A DNA stretch of 10,857 bases. Source: an uncultured cyanobacterium. GTDB lineage: Bacteria; Cyanobacteriota; Cyanobacteriia; Cyanobacteriales; Chroococcidiopsidaceae. A model generated the notes under the pieces. It saw only the letters and a list, made by a program, of their open reading frames with translations. It was not told the origin of the DNA and ran no database searches. This document shows, in pieces, positions 1 to 6,905 of the stretch. The stretch lies in assembly GCA_946221495.1 (NCBI GenBank), contig CAMIFA010000165.1:1-10857 (forward strand). The letters are read 5' to 3'. The first letter of the stretch is position 1. The number at the start of each line of letters is the position of its first letter. Both the position numbers and the translations under genes were made by a program.

Positions 1-91
1 CATATATTCAGATATCGAAAATAAAATTAGCTGAGGCTTGCTAGATATCTAACTAAATAAGCTTTCGGTAGGTATCAGTCAACACCCAAAC

Positions 92-583
92 TTATCGGTA
101 ATTAGTAAATTGCAGCGCTACAGGGAAATCTTCTTGCTTGAGGCGTTGGATAACAGTTTGGAGATCGTCTTTATCTTTACTAGTAACGCGCACAGCGTCT
201 CCTTGGATTGAACCCTGGATCTTTTTAAATTCGTCTCGGATCAACTTAGTGATTTGCTTGGCGATTTCCTGACTGATGCCTTTTTTCAGCTTGATTTCTT
301 GGCGCACACGGTTCCCACTGGCAGATTCAACTTTGCCGAAGTCAAAGATTTTTAGTGACAAGTTACGCTTGGCTGCTTTCGTCTGTAAAATGTCGTGAAC
401 AGAGTTTAAAGTGAACTCGCTGTCTGTATTGATTGTAATGCCGGCATCACCTAATTCCACAGTTGTCTGAGTATCTTTAAGGTCATAGCGGCTTTTGATT
501 TCGCGCACAGTCTGATCGATCGCATTGACTAATTCTTGTTGGTCAAAGTCGCTCACAATGTCGAAAGAGTAAGTAGAAGCCAT
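92..583 (-). CDS. YajQ family nucleotide-binding protein
   Basis: The 163-residue protein matches the YajQ (UPF0234) family along its whole length, which is normal for the family. It starts with the typical MASTYSFDIVSDFD segment, followed by the QELVNAIDQT, SRYDLKDT and LKKGISQEIAKQITK motifs and an EDFPVALQFTNYR C-terminus. Family members have two ferredoxin-like domains and are soluble and cytoplasmic. They bind nucleotides or nucleic acid, and a Xanthomonas homologue has been described as a cyclic di-GMP effector; the role in cyanobacteria is not settled. The ATG at 583 is the only sensible start because the first residues are the family N-terminus. It lies 50 nt downstream of the MAPEG gene on the same strand, with a possible promoter of its own in between. 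No Shine-Dalgarno sequence is obvious. Family assignment is secure; function is not. Confidence 0.95.
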   Translation of the reverse strand: MASTYSFDIVSDFDQQELVNAIDQTVREIKSRYDLKDTQTTVELGDAGITINTDSEFTLNSVHDILQTKAAKRNLSLKIFDFGKVESASGNRVRQEIKLKKGISQEIAKQITKLIRDEFKKIQGSIQGDAVRVTSKDKDDLQTVIQRLKQEDFPVALQFTNYR

Positions 584-610
584 AAGCTAGTAAGTGAGGA
601 ATTGACTTAA

Positions 611-637
611 ATTATATCGATAGCAAATTTAAATCAA
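611..637 (-). promoter_or_regulatory. Candidate yajQ promoter
   Basis: Reading the minus strand, a perfect TATAAT -10 box lies at 616-611 and a TTGATT -35-like box at 637-632. The spacer is 15 nt, shorter than ideal. Transcription would begin about 20 nt before the yajQ ATG. This would let yajQ be expressed independently of the two upstream genes. The evidence is sequence match only. Confidence 0.35.
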
Positions 638-1062
638 GGTAAAGTGGCAGAATTTGCTTGCAGGATACTAAGAACATAGAGAGTGCCAGAGCAGAGAGAA
701 CCAACACCAAACATCAGCGATCGCGCTATTGGCACATTAGCAATATAAAAAATACAGTAGAGCGATCGCGCTACTACAAAAGTAATTGCAGCTGAGATTG
801 CTAGGGTAGAATTTAAATTCGTCACATAAGCCATCAGCGCCGCCGCCGCAAAAATCATAAAAGCCTCCAACGAATTTTGATGCGCCCAATTAGCTCGCTG
901 GGCATAGGGCGGCAATTTATCAAACATTGCGCGGGGAGCCGCTAGATCCAAACCTACACGCGCTCGTGCATAAGCTACAAGTACGAAGGGAGCATAGATC
1001 AGAAAAGCGGCAGCAGCAATACAGTATAGAAAGACAGAAGGCGTAAGTTGTGATGGATTCAT
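634..1062 (-). CDS. MAPEG family integral membrane protein
   Basis: A 142-residue, strongly hydrophobic protein with about four membrane segments (roughly residues 10-32, 66-85, 88-108 and 112-136). The loop motif RANWAHQNSLEAF (56-68) and the later segment ARSLYCIFYIANVPIARS are typical of the MAPEG superfamily (membrane-associated proteins in eicosanoid and glutathione metabolism). Some family members are glutathione transferases or peroxidases. Bacterial members of this subgroup are mostly uncharacterised, so an enzymatic role is only a family-based possibility. The ATG at 1062 is preceded by AGGA, which overlaps the stop codon of the upstream SLOG gene; the two genes are 5 nt apart and very likely co-transcribed. 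Two HIP1 octamers (717, 762) lie within the gene. Length is normal for the family and nothing appears broken. Confidence 0.88.
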   Translation of the reverse strand: MNPSQLTPSVFLYCIAAAAFLIYAPFVLVAYARARVGLDLAAPRAMFDKLPPYAQRANWAHQNSLEAFMIFAAAALMAYVTNLNSTLAISAAITFVVARSLYCIFYIANVPIARSLMFGVGSLCSGTLYVLSILQANSATLP

Positions 1063-1067
1063 TTTTC

Positions 1068-1592
1068 CTAATCAAAGTAGAACAAAGTTACCACTTTTCT
1101 TTGATCTTCTGCCTGCTGGCAAGTTTGTAGCAGAGTCTGACTATCGTGAAACGCAAAACAAATCAACTGTTGGCAGCGAGAGACAATCTCTTGATTGCAC
1201 AGCGAACTAGCCTCGGCAAGCGAAAGCTGATCGTTAGCAGGATTTTCTACTAAATGCATCACTTGTTCTAGTTGCTGGCGCGATTCTTGCGGTTGACGTT
1301 CCAAACTTTGGGGCAGAATCACTGTTAGTAAGTTAGGATCAGCCCGCATTGCACCGCGAATTGCAGCTGAATTAGTGCCTGTAGCGCCAGAGGTGAGCAA
1401 ACGATTACCAGATAAAACCAAGGCATAACTCATCATTTCAATTAGATGTTGATGAGTAAGAGGTACGTGCCGTGATCCTAACAAGGCAATTCTCTTAGAG
1501 CCTGTTTGCTGGATTGTCGCTAGTTCTTGCGCTAGTGTATCGATATTAGCTAGGTCTATAGACTGACTCAAAGACGGAATCAGATTAAACAA
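1068..1592 (-). CDS. SLOG/DprA-like Rossmann-fold protein
   Basis: About 174 residues with the features of the DprA/SLOG Rossmann-fold superfamily. These are a strand leading into GSRHVPLTH (39-47) and the glycine-rich stretch TSGATGTNSAA (67-77), which resembles the nucleotide- or phosphate-binding loop of DprA and LOG proteins. A QEIVSRCQQLICFAFHD segment follows near the C-terminus. Cyanobacterial homologues are often labelled DNA recombination-mediator protein A. However, this protein is much shorter than true DprA (usually near 300 residues or more), so a role in transformation should not be assumed. SLOG domains more generally bind or process nucleotide-derived ligands. No ATG exists near the N-terminus. 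The listed start is TTG at 1592; a second TTG at 1571 (giving a protein beginning MSQSID) is equally plausible, and neither has a clear Shine-Dalgarno. It is the first gene of a likely operon with the MAPEG gene. Confidence 0.8.
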   Translation of the reverse strand: MFNLIPSLSQSIDLANIDTLAQELATIQQTGSKRIALLGSRHVPLTHQHLIEMMSYALVLSGNRLLTSGATGTNSAAIRGAMRADPNLLTVILPQSLERQPQESRQQLEQVMHLVENPANDQLSLAEASSLCNQEIVSRCQQLICFAFHDSQTLLQTCQQAEDQRKVVTLFYFD

Positions 1593-1646
1593 CCCAGTTA
1601 TTTTACCAGAGAGCAGCCAACATAATTTCTAGACTGCCATAAATAA

Positions 1647-1814
1647 CCAGAGTTAAAGTTAATTCAGAGAAGACAGGAGTCACCTACTGTAGAGGATAGT
1701 AAACCAACGTCCGATGAATGGGTAAGACAGATTGCAGTTGACTATACAAGCGCCCGATTCACTATTGTTAGTGAAACACCTGATGAAATTTCCTTAGCTT
1801 CAGCTTATCTATAA
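1647..1814 (+). pseudogene. Possible remnant of a coding sequence
   Basis: A stop-free plus-strand frame of 55 codons runs from just after the TAA at 1644 to the TAA at 1812. It contains no ATG, GTG or TTG start. Its last 34 codons read as plausible protein, including DEWVRQIAVDYTSARF and SETPDEISLASAYL. I do not recognise the family. It could be the C-terminal relic of a decayed gene, or chance: open frames of this size without a start are not rare. The rest of the 1593-1922 spacer holds only promoter-like sequence for the genes on each side. Confidence 0.2.
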
Positions 1815-1880
1815 AAAGGATGAGAAATCAGAGTAATTGAGTTTTAGCGAGATGTAAATTTCCCTAGCTCCATCTGAGGA

Positions 1881-1889
1881 TGCGATAAT
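1881..1889 (+). promoter_or_regulatory. Candidate extended -10 promoter for CPBP protease gene
   Basis: TGCGATAAT fits an extended -10 element (TGN followed by GATAAT) 33 nt before the ATG at 1923. No good -35 is visible at the right distance, which is tolerated in extended -10 promoters. A HIP1 octamer (1899-1906) lies in the leader, and the gene has a G-run (GGGGG) about 5 nt before its ATG that may serve as ribosome binding site. Confidence 0.3.
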
Positions 1890-1922
1890 TCCCTTCAGGC
1901 GATCGCAGCTTTTGGGGGTTTC

Positions 1923-3503
1923 ATGACAATCAAGCGCCTGATTTTAAGTATCCTAACAGTAGTAGTAATTTTGCTTGCTGGTGCTACTTTGCTAAAAAGC
2001 TTCCAGCAACCTCAGATTCAAAGTCGCCTAGAACTATACCAGACTAATTTATTTCTCCACGCGGCTGAGTGGCAACCACAAGCAGGCGAAGGCGGAAATT
2101 TAGGTAGCGCCCGTAATACCTTGGTGGGCGAGAAACCAATTGAAGCAGCAACAAAACAGTATCAAGAAGCACGTATATTAGCTCAGCTAAATATAGAGAA
2201 AACTCAAGATCAACTGCAACAACTGCGATCGCAACCGATCACAACTCCAGCAACTCCTAAATCTCAATCGGAAATTGCTCCTGTTACTAATAATTCCCGT
2301 GCATTACAGCAAGATGAGTTAGAAAAATCGCTGAATCAGCTACAAAAATTAACCGCAGAATTAGATTTACGGCTAGGGCTTTTGCAAGTGCAGCAAGGGC
2401 AAACAGAGGCAGCAACCAAAACTTGGACAGATTTCCAAGAGCGATCGCCAAAAGGATCAGCGCTCGTTGAAACAGCTGCTGTTTTAACTGGACTCTGGAG
2501 TAATCCGCCGCGTTTATTACCCAACGCCCAGCAATTAATTCAAGAAAATTTAGACGGCTGGTTTCGCTATCAAGCTTTATCGCAGCTATACCAACTGAGT
2601 CAACGTCAAGAAGCGCTAGCTACACTCCAAGCACAAGAACAAGAGGTAGCTCAACAAGCATTGTTGAAATTAGCTTTTATTAGCACTATTCCGGCTCTAG
2701 CTGGCTTGCTTGGTGTCGGATTGTTGCTCTTTCTAGTAAGTCAACGGTTACTGAAGGGCAAAGAATCTTTATTAGCTCACAACGGCGATCTAGTTTGGGA
2801 GACTCCTTGGAGTGGTGAGATTGTTTGGCAGGTGTTCGTTGTCGGCTTTTTCCTGATGGGACAACTGCTAATACCCCTAGTATTTCAGTTGCTCAATCTC
2901 AATCCAATTAATGCTGATATTAGAACTAAGGCATTCTACGTTTTGGCAACTTATCTACTGGTTGCCTTTGGTGGCTTGGGGGTGCTGTATTTGTCCATCA
3001 AATCTTTTTTACCACTACCAGAAAATTGGTTTCGCTTCAATTTACGGGGTAACTGGTTTTTGTGGGGATTAGGCGGCTACTGCGTAGCACTGCCGTTAGT
3101 AGTTGTAGTGTCACTAATTAATCAAAAGCTGTGGCAAGGACAGGGAGGAAGTAATCCCCTGCTTTCTTTGGCGCTATCAGGGCAAGATAAAGTAGCTTTG
3201 GCAATATTTTTCTTTACAGCTGCTCTAGCTGCTCCCTTTTTTGAGGAATTCTTGTTTCGGGGCTTTTTGTTGCCTTCTCTGACTCGTTACACCTCAGTTT
3301 CAGGAGCAATTATTGCCAGTAGCTTACTGTTTGCCGTTGCTCACCTCAGCCTTTCAGAAATTTTGCCCCTGACTACATTAGGGATAGTGTTGGGGGTAGT
3401 TTACACGCGATCGCGCAATCTGCTAGCGCCGATGCTTGTTCATAGCCTTTGGAATAGCGGCACACTTTTGAGTTTATTTATTTTAGGCAGTGGTTCTAGT
3501 TAA
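1923..3503 (+). CDS. CPBP family intramembrane metalloprotease with N-terminal coiled-coil/TPR-like region
   Basis: A 526-residue membrane protein in two parts. The N-terminus has a membrane anchor (about 5-24), then a soluble region (about 30-245). That region is rich in Gln, Glu and Leu, coiled-coil-like around 75-165, and TPR-like around 150-235. From about 250 on there are multiple membrane segments and the CPBP (CAAX protease and bacteriocin-processing, Abi/Rce1-type) domain. The three catalytic motifs are intact: EEFLFR (E441, E442, R446), a histidine in FAVAHLSL (H474), and HSLWN (H507, N511). These residues are expected to activate water through glutamate and histidine within the membrane. 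Substrates of cyanobacterial members are unknown. The ATG at 1923 gives a sensible membrane anchor directly. The gene appears monocistronic, flanked by 300-nt spacers on both sides. Confidence 0.9.
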   Translation: MTIKRLILSILTVVVILLAGATLLKSFQQPQIQSRLELYQTNLFLHAAEWQPQAGEGGNLGSARNTLVGEKPIEAATKQYQEARILAQLNIEKTQDQLQQLRSQPITTPATPKSQSEIAPVTNNSRALQQDELEKSLNQLQKLTAELDLRLGLLQVQQGQTEAATKTWTDFQERSPKGSALVETAAVLTGLWSNPPRLLPNAQQLIQENLDGWFRYQALSQLYQLSQRQEALATLQAQEQEVAQQALLKLAFISTIPALAGLLGVGLLLFLVSQRLLKGKESLLAHNGDLVWETPWSGEIVWQVFVVGFFLMGQLLIPLVFQLLNLNPINADIRTKAFYVLATYLLVAFGGLGVLYLSIKSFLPLPENWFRFNLRGNWFLWGLGGYCVALPLVVVVSLINQKLWQGQGGSNPLLSLALSGQDKVALAIFFFTAALAAPFFEEFLFRGFLLPSLTRYTSVSGAIIASSLLFAVAHLSLSEILPLTTLGIVLGVVYTRSRNLLAPMLVHSLWNSGTLLSLFILGSGSS

Positions 3504-3520
3504 TTTCATTGGATTCAAAA

Positions 3521-3656
3521 GGAGACAGGAGACAGGAGACAGAAGGAACCTAGCTTATAAATTACGTGGGAACGCCATAATTCTTTTTTAGGGAGCTTTA
3601 AACCCACAACTAAAGTTTTTAAACTTATTCTCCTGTCTCCCTCGTCTCCTGTCTTC
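3521..3656. repeat. Imperfect inverted repeat built on GGAGACA units
   Basis: The left arm (3521-3546) is three exact tandem copies of GGAGACA followed by GAAGG. The right arm (about 3630-3656) carries the complement, with TGTCTCC at 3634 and degenerate copies up to GTCTTC. The arms pair over about 26 nt with a single-base bulge and a few mismatches, around a spacer of about 83 nt that also contains the short palindrome AAGTTT-TT-AAACTT (3613-3626). The element begins 17 nt after the CPBP stop codon, so it could end transcription or stabilise the mRNA. Tandem heptamer or octamer repeats of this kind (STRR) are a known feature of cyanobacterial genomes. Apart from this element and the dyad at 3762-3788, I see nothing coding in 3504-3827. 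Confidence 0.7.
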
Positions 3657-3761
3657 TATTTCTTGTACACCAGCCTTTAAAAAACTTTACAATAGAAGTA
3701 TCTTTGAGCGATCGCGTGGCATCTGGCGTAAGCACAAGGGTAGAAGCCTTCAATAGTAATT

Positions 3762-3788
3762 ACCAGCTATCAAATAAGAGTAGCTGGT
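3762..3788. promoter_or_regulatory. 8-bp dyad upstream of copper ATPase (possible operator)
   Basis: ACCAGCTA (3762-3769) and TAGCTGGT (3781-3788) form a perfect 8-bp inverted repeat with an 11-nt centre, 39 nt before the ATPase ATG. A second CTGGTTA copy follows (CTGGTTA at 3784 and at 3801). A dyad at this place could be a regulator-binding site or an mRNA hairpin. It does not resemble the CopY box (TACAnnTGTA). The regulatory role is inferred from position only. Confidence 0.35.
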
Positions 3789-3827
3789 TAAACGCTGCAA
3801 CTGGTTAGTATCGTATATCTATAGTCT

Positions 3828-6236
3828 ATGCAACTCGTCCCCAAAACCACGCTTGAGACTGCCCCAGCTAAAGAGACGATCGCCTTGGATGTGCAAGGGA
3901 TGAAATGTGCAAGCTGTGTAAAGGTAGTAGAAAAACAGCTAACACAGCATCCAGACGTAATTTCTGCTTGTGTCAATTTGGTAACAGAAGTTGCAGTTGT
4001 GGAGTGCGTTACTACAGTTGACCCAGATGTCCTAGCACAGAAATTAACAGCAGCAGGCTTCAAGGCTCAACCCCGCTATCCTCAAGGAGATGTAGTTACA
4101 ACACCAGCATCACCAGGGGAACGTCAACCTTCCGCCATATGGCAGTTAGTTACGGCTAGTGGTTTGCTGTTGCTATCCAGTTTGGGACATCTTAGCGAGT
4201 GGGGTGGTCCGCTCATCCCCAGTTTGCATAATATTTGGTTGCACTGTGGACTGGCAACAGTAACACTTGCTATTCCGGCACGTCCAATATTAATAGATGG
4301 CTGGCGTGGATTGCGGATTAATGCTCCGAATATGAATACCCTAGTGGCGTTAGGAGCGTTAACAGCATATAGCGCTAGTTTAGTTGCCTTGCTTTTTCCC
4401 CAGTTAGGGTGGGAGTGCTTCTTTGACGAGCCAGTAATGCTATTAGGTTTCATTCTCCTGGGGCGTACATTAGAGCAACAAGCTAGAGGTAGAGCCGCAG
4501 CAGCTTTTAAGCAATTGCTTGCCCTTCAGCCGCAAGTTGCCCACTTGATTGCGGAACCAAAGGTTACTACTGGACGTGAGGGCGTAGAAATTCCAGCCGA
4601 TCGCGTGCGCGTCGGGGAATGGTTACAAGTTCTCCCTGGAGAGAAGATTCCCGTTGATGGGGAAGTAGTTGCTGGACAAACAACAGTAGATGAAGGAATG
4701 TTGACTGGGGAACCAGTGCCAGTAACAAAGCAGCCAGGAGACGGGGTTACGGCGGGGACAATTAATCAGTCAGGGGCGATCGCGATCCGCGCTACCCGTA
4801 CCGGAAAAGATACAACTCTAGCTCAAATTGTTGCTTTGGTAGAAGCTGCCCAAACTCGCAAAGCGCCAGTCCAGAAATTAGCAGATACAGTGGCTGGTTA
4901 CTTTACCTACGGTGTGATCACGGCTGCTTTATTGACATTTATCTTTTGGTACTTTATTGGTAGCCACATTTGGTCTGATGTCTTGCAGGTTGCGGCGGTT
5001 AGCACTCAACAAATTACCCTCCATACCCAACACCTGGCAAACACGCATACATTGCAACCCTCACCTTTGCTACTCAGTTTGAAGCTGGGCGTAGCAGTTA
5101 TGGTAGTCGCCTGCCCTTGTGCGCTTGGACTTGCCACCCCAACAGCTATTCTTGTTGGTACTGGCGTAGGAGCAGAGCGGGGATTATTAATTAAAGGCGG
5201 TGATGTCCTAGAACGGGTACATAAGCTAGATACAGTAGTATTTGATAAAACTGGTACTCTCACGAGTGGTTCTCCTGTTGTTACCGATTACCTGTCAGTA
5301 GAAGAGGACAAGGAGACAAGGAGACAAGGAGACAAGGGGAAAGAAACTTCCCCAGCTACATTACTTCAACTAGCGGCGGCGGTAGAAAGTGGTACTTCTC
5401 ATCCTCTTGCAGCCGCAATTAAGGAAGCAGCCCAGCGACAAGGATTAGCTATTCCAGATGCCACAGATTTTTATACTCAACCTGGGCTGGGGATATCGGC
5501 TGTTGTTGGTAAGACTAAGGTGTTGCTGGGCAACTGGGAGTGGTTAAATCAGAATTCAATTTCTATTTCTGATGCTGATCTTTCACGCGCTCAGGCACTT
5601 GCCTCTAGTGGCAAAACAGTTGTATATGTAGCCGCAGACAATGTTTTAATCGGCTTAATTGCGGTTACAGACACCCTGAGAGCAGATGCTAAAAAGGCGG
5701 TAGAGCAATTACGCAATTCTTTGGGTTTACGAGTGATGCTCTTGACTGGAGATACACCAGAAGCAGCTGATGGTATTGCCCAACAACTAGGACTGAGTGC
5801 AAGTGATGTGATAGCAGGTGTGCGCCCAGATGGCAAGGCAGCCGCAATTGCCACTTTGCAATCTCAAAATTGCAAAGTAGCGATGGTAGGAGATGGGATT
5901 AATGATGCTCCCGCACTCGCTCAAGCTGATGTCGGCATTGCTTTACACGCTGGTACAGACGTAGCAATGGAAACTGCTCAAATTATCCTCATGCGCGATC
6001 GCTTAACTGACGTTGTCGAAGTAATCCAGCTCAGTCGCGCCACCTTTAATAAAATTCGCCAAAATTTATTCTGGGCATTTGCTTACAATACTTTAGGAAT
6101 TCCAGTTGCCGCCGGTGTGCTGCTACCAACTACGGGTTTTGTTCTTAGCCCGGCTGCTGCTGGGGCGTTAATGGCATTTAGCTCTGTTAGTGTAGTAACT
6201 AACTCGCTATTATTACGCCGTCGGCATTACTCTTAG
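3828..6236 (+). CDS. ctaA: Cu+-transporting P1B-type ATPase, CtaA-like
   Basis: An 802-residue heavy-metal ATPase with all core motifs intact. It has one N-terminal metal-binding domain with GMKCASC (C27, C30) and the actuator loop TGEP (T293-E295). The membrane metal site is CPC (C429-P430-C431), with the phosphorylated DKTGT (D473), SHP (H525, P526) and GDGINDAP (D689, D693). The Cu+ signatures of the last membrane helices are Y753-N754 and MAFSS (M782, S785, S786). Cyanobacteria have two such pumps: CtaA, at the cytoplasmic membrane, and PacS, at thylakoids. The segment GAERGLLIKGGDVLERVHKLDTVVFDK in pieces (GLLIKGGDVLERVH) and the LLLSLKLGVAVMVVACPC context resemble CtaA more than PacS, so I favour CtaA, though paralogue choice from memory is uncertain. 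Two oddities are an octamer-repeat insertion at residues 494-505 and a His-containing loop before the CPC helix. No copper chaperone or regulator gene lies nearby. Confidence 0.92.
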   Translation: MQLVPKTTLETAPAKETIALDVQGMKCASCVKVVEKQLTQHPDVISACVNLVTEVAVVECVTTVDPDVLAQKLTAAGFKAQPRYPQGDVVTTPASPGERQPSAIWQLVTASGLLLLSSLGHLSEWGGPLIPSLHNIWLHCGLATVTLAIPARPILIDGWRGLRINAPNMNTLVALGALTAYSASLVALLFPQLGWECFFDEPVMLLGFILLGRTLEQQARGRAAAAFKQLLALQPQVAHLIAEPKVTTGREGVEIPADRVRVGEWLQVLPGEKIPVDGEVVAGQTTVDEGMLTGEPVPVTKQPGDGVTAGTINQSGAIAIRATRTGKDTTLAQIVALVEAAQTRKAPVQKLADTVAGYFTYGVITAALLTFIFWYFIGSHIWSDVLQVAAVSTQQITLHTQHLANTHTLQPSPLLLSLKLGVAVMVVACPCALGLATPTAILVGTGVGAERGLLIKGGDVLERVHKLDTVVFDKTGTLTSGSPVVTDYLSVEEDKETRRQGDKGKETSPATLLQLAAAVESGTSHPLAAAIKEAAQRQGLAIPDATDFYTQPGLGISAVVGKTKVLLGNWEWLNQNSISISDADLSRAQALASSGKTVVYVAADNVLIGLIAVTDTLRADAKKAVEQLRNSLGLRVMLLTGDTPEAADGIAQQLGLSASDVIAGVRPDGKAAAIATLQSQNCKVAMVGDGINDAPALAQADVGIALHAGTDVAMETAQIILMRDRLTDVVEVIQLSRATFNKIRQNLFWAFAYNTLGIPVAAGVLLPTTGFVLSPAAAGALMAFSSVSVVTNSLLLRRRHYS
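5305..5340 (+). repeat. In-frame octamer tandem repeat inside ctaA
   Basis: Three exact tandem copies of GAGACAAG (5313-5336) are preceded by a degenerate copy (AGGACAAG, 5305-5312) and followed by a decayed tail. Because the unit is 8 nt, three units make 8 codons and the frame is kept, giving the peptide DKETRRQGDKGKE. The charged peptide sits in the nucleotide-binding domain, between DKTGT (473) and SHP (525), at a place where related pumps vary. The unit is close to the GGAGACA heptamer found at 3521, so both tracts probably arose from the same repeat type. Confidence 0.85.
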
Positions 6237-6311
6237 TCAACACCTTACTGCACAAGAATTAGAACTCTAATCTGAAAAAACAATTTCTCTCAACAAAGCA
6301 ATTCTATAGAA

Positions 6312-6338
6312 GTCGATAGAGGCTAAACTAGGTCGATA
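6312..6338. repeat. Direct repeat GTCGATA, 20-bp spacing
   Basis: Two exact GTCGATA copies (6312-6318 and 6332-6338) lie 20 bp apart, start to start, about 100 nt before the FHA gene. Two helical turns of spacing would suit a dimeric regulator, but a 7-mer recurring in AT-rich spacer can be chance. The remainder of 6237-6438 shows only a weak 5-bp hairpin (6258-6271) and no convincing promoter. Confidence 0.2.
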
Positions 6339-6438
6339 ATGAGAGCAAGTGTAATTTAAGGAGTACCCATCCCTAATGTTGGGGCTTGGAGTAGCAGAGT
6401 TTGACTAATTTCGCAACCCATTTCAACTTATTTTTCCA

Positions 6439-6861
6439 ATGGCTTCACAACCCAATCAGAACCATCTACTGATTATTGAAGACGATCAGGGACGTAAAGA
6501 ATTTACTCTAGACGGGCCTGTCTATTCCATTGGTAGAGATCCGCGATGTGATATTCGGCTGTTCTCGCAGTTTGTCTCTCGCCGCCATGCGACCTTGGTG
6601 CGGCTACCACGAGAAGATGGAAGCTCGTACTATCGAATTGTTGATGGCGATGCGAAAGGCAAGCCTAGTGCTAATGGACTACTAATTAATGGTCATAAAA
6701 TTCCTGCCCACGATCTAAAAAATGAAGACGAGGTAGTTTTTGGTCCTCAGGTACGCGCCATTTATTATCTGCTGAGTCGAGATACAATCCCTTCAGGACC
6801 ACTAGATGAATATGATGTTACCCTCATTGGTCCTAATATGATGCCGGAGTTTGAAGACTAA
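6439..6861 (+). CDS. Small FHA-domain protein
   Basis: A 140-residue soluble protein made almost entirely of one forkhead-associated (FHA) domain, a phosphothreonine-peptide binding fold. The conserved binding residues are present: G32-R33 in YSIGRDPRCDI, S47-R48-R49-H50 in VSRRHATL, and N79-G80 plus N84-G85 in SANGLLINGHKI. After the domain there is a short acidic tail, EYDVTLIGPNMMPEFED. No second domain or membrane segment is present, so it probably acts as an adaptor reading Ser/Thr kinase marks. No kinase gene is in the window, so the partner is unknown. The ATG at 6439 gives the normal start just before the first strand. It converges with the minus-strand gene that ends at 6898. Confidence 0.9.
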   Translation: MASQPNQNHLLIIEDDQGRKEFTLDGPVYSIGRDPRCDIRLFSQFVSRRHATLVRLPREDGSSYYRIVDGDAKGKPSANGLLINGHKIPAHDLKNEDEVVFGPQVRAIYYLLSRDTIPSGPLDEYDVTLIGPNMMPEFED

Positions 6862-6862
6862 A

Positions 6863-6905
6863 TAGCTTGATTGAAAGGAACTGATTGCCAACAGCTATCA
6901 AGCTA
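6863..6905. terminator. 9-bp inverted repeat between convergent genes
   Basis: TAGCTTGAT (6863-6871) and ATCAAGCTA (6897-6905) are perfect complements around a 25-nt loop. The left arm begins 1 nt after the FHA stop codon, and the right arm overlaps the last codons of the convergent gene. The position suits a two-way transcription end, but neither strand has a U-run after the stem and the loop is long, so intrinsic termination is only possible. Confidence 0.35.

Noticed and set aside
42..51. TAGATATCTA palindrome near the window start
   Set aside because: A 10-nt AT-rich palindrome alone is expected by chance, and it has no clear relation to the end of yajQ.
5305..5340. Tandem repeat as a CRISPR array
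   Set aside because: The units are 8 nt, directly adjacent and without spacers, and they lie inside a coding frame.
6258..6271. Terminator for ctaA (ATTAG-AACT-CTAAT)
   Set aside because: The stem is only 5 bp and AT-rich, and the following run is A rather than T on the plus strand.
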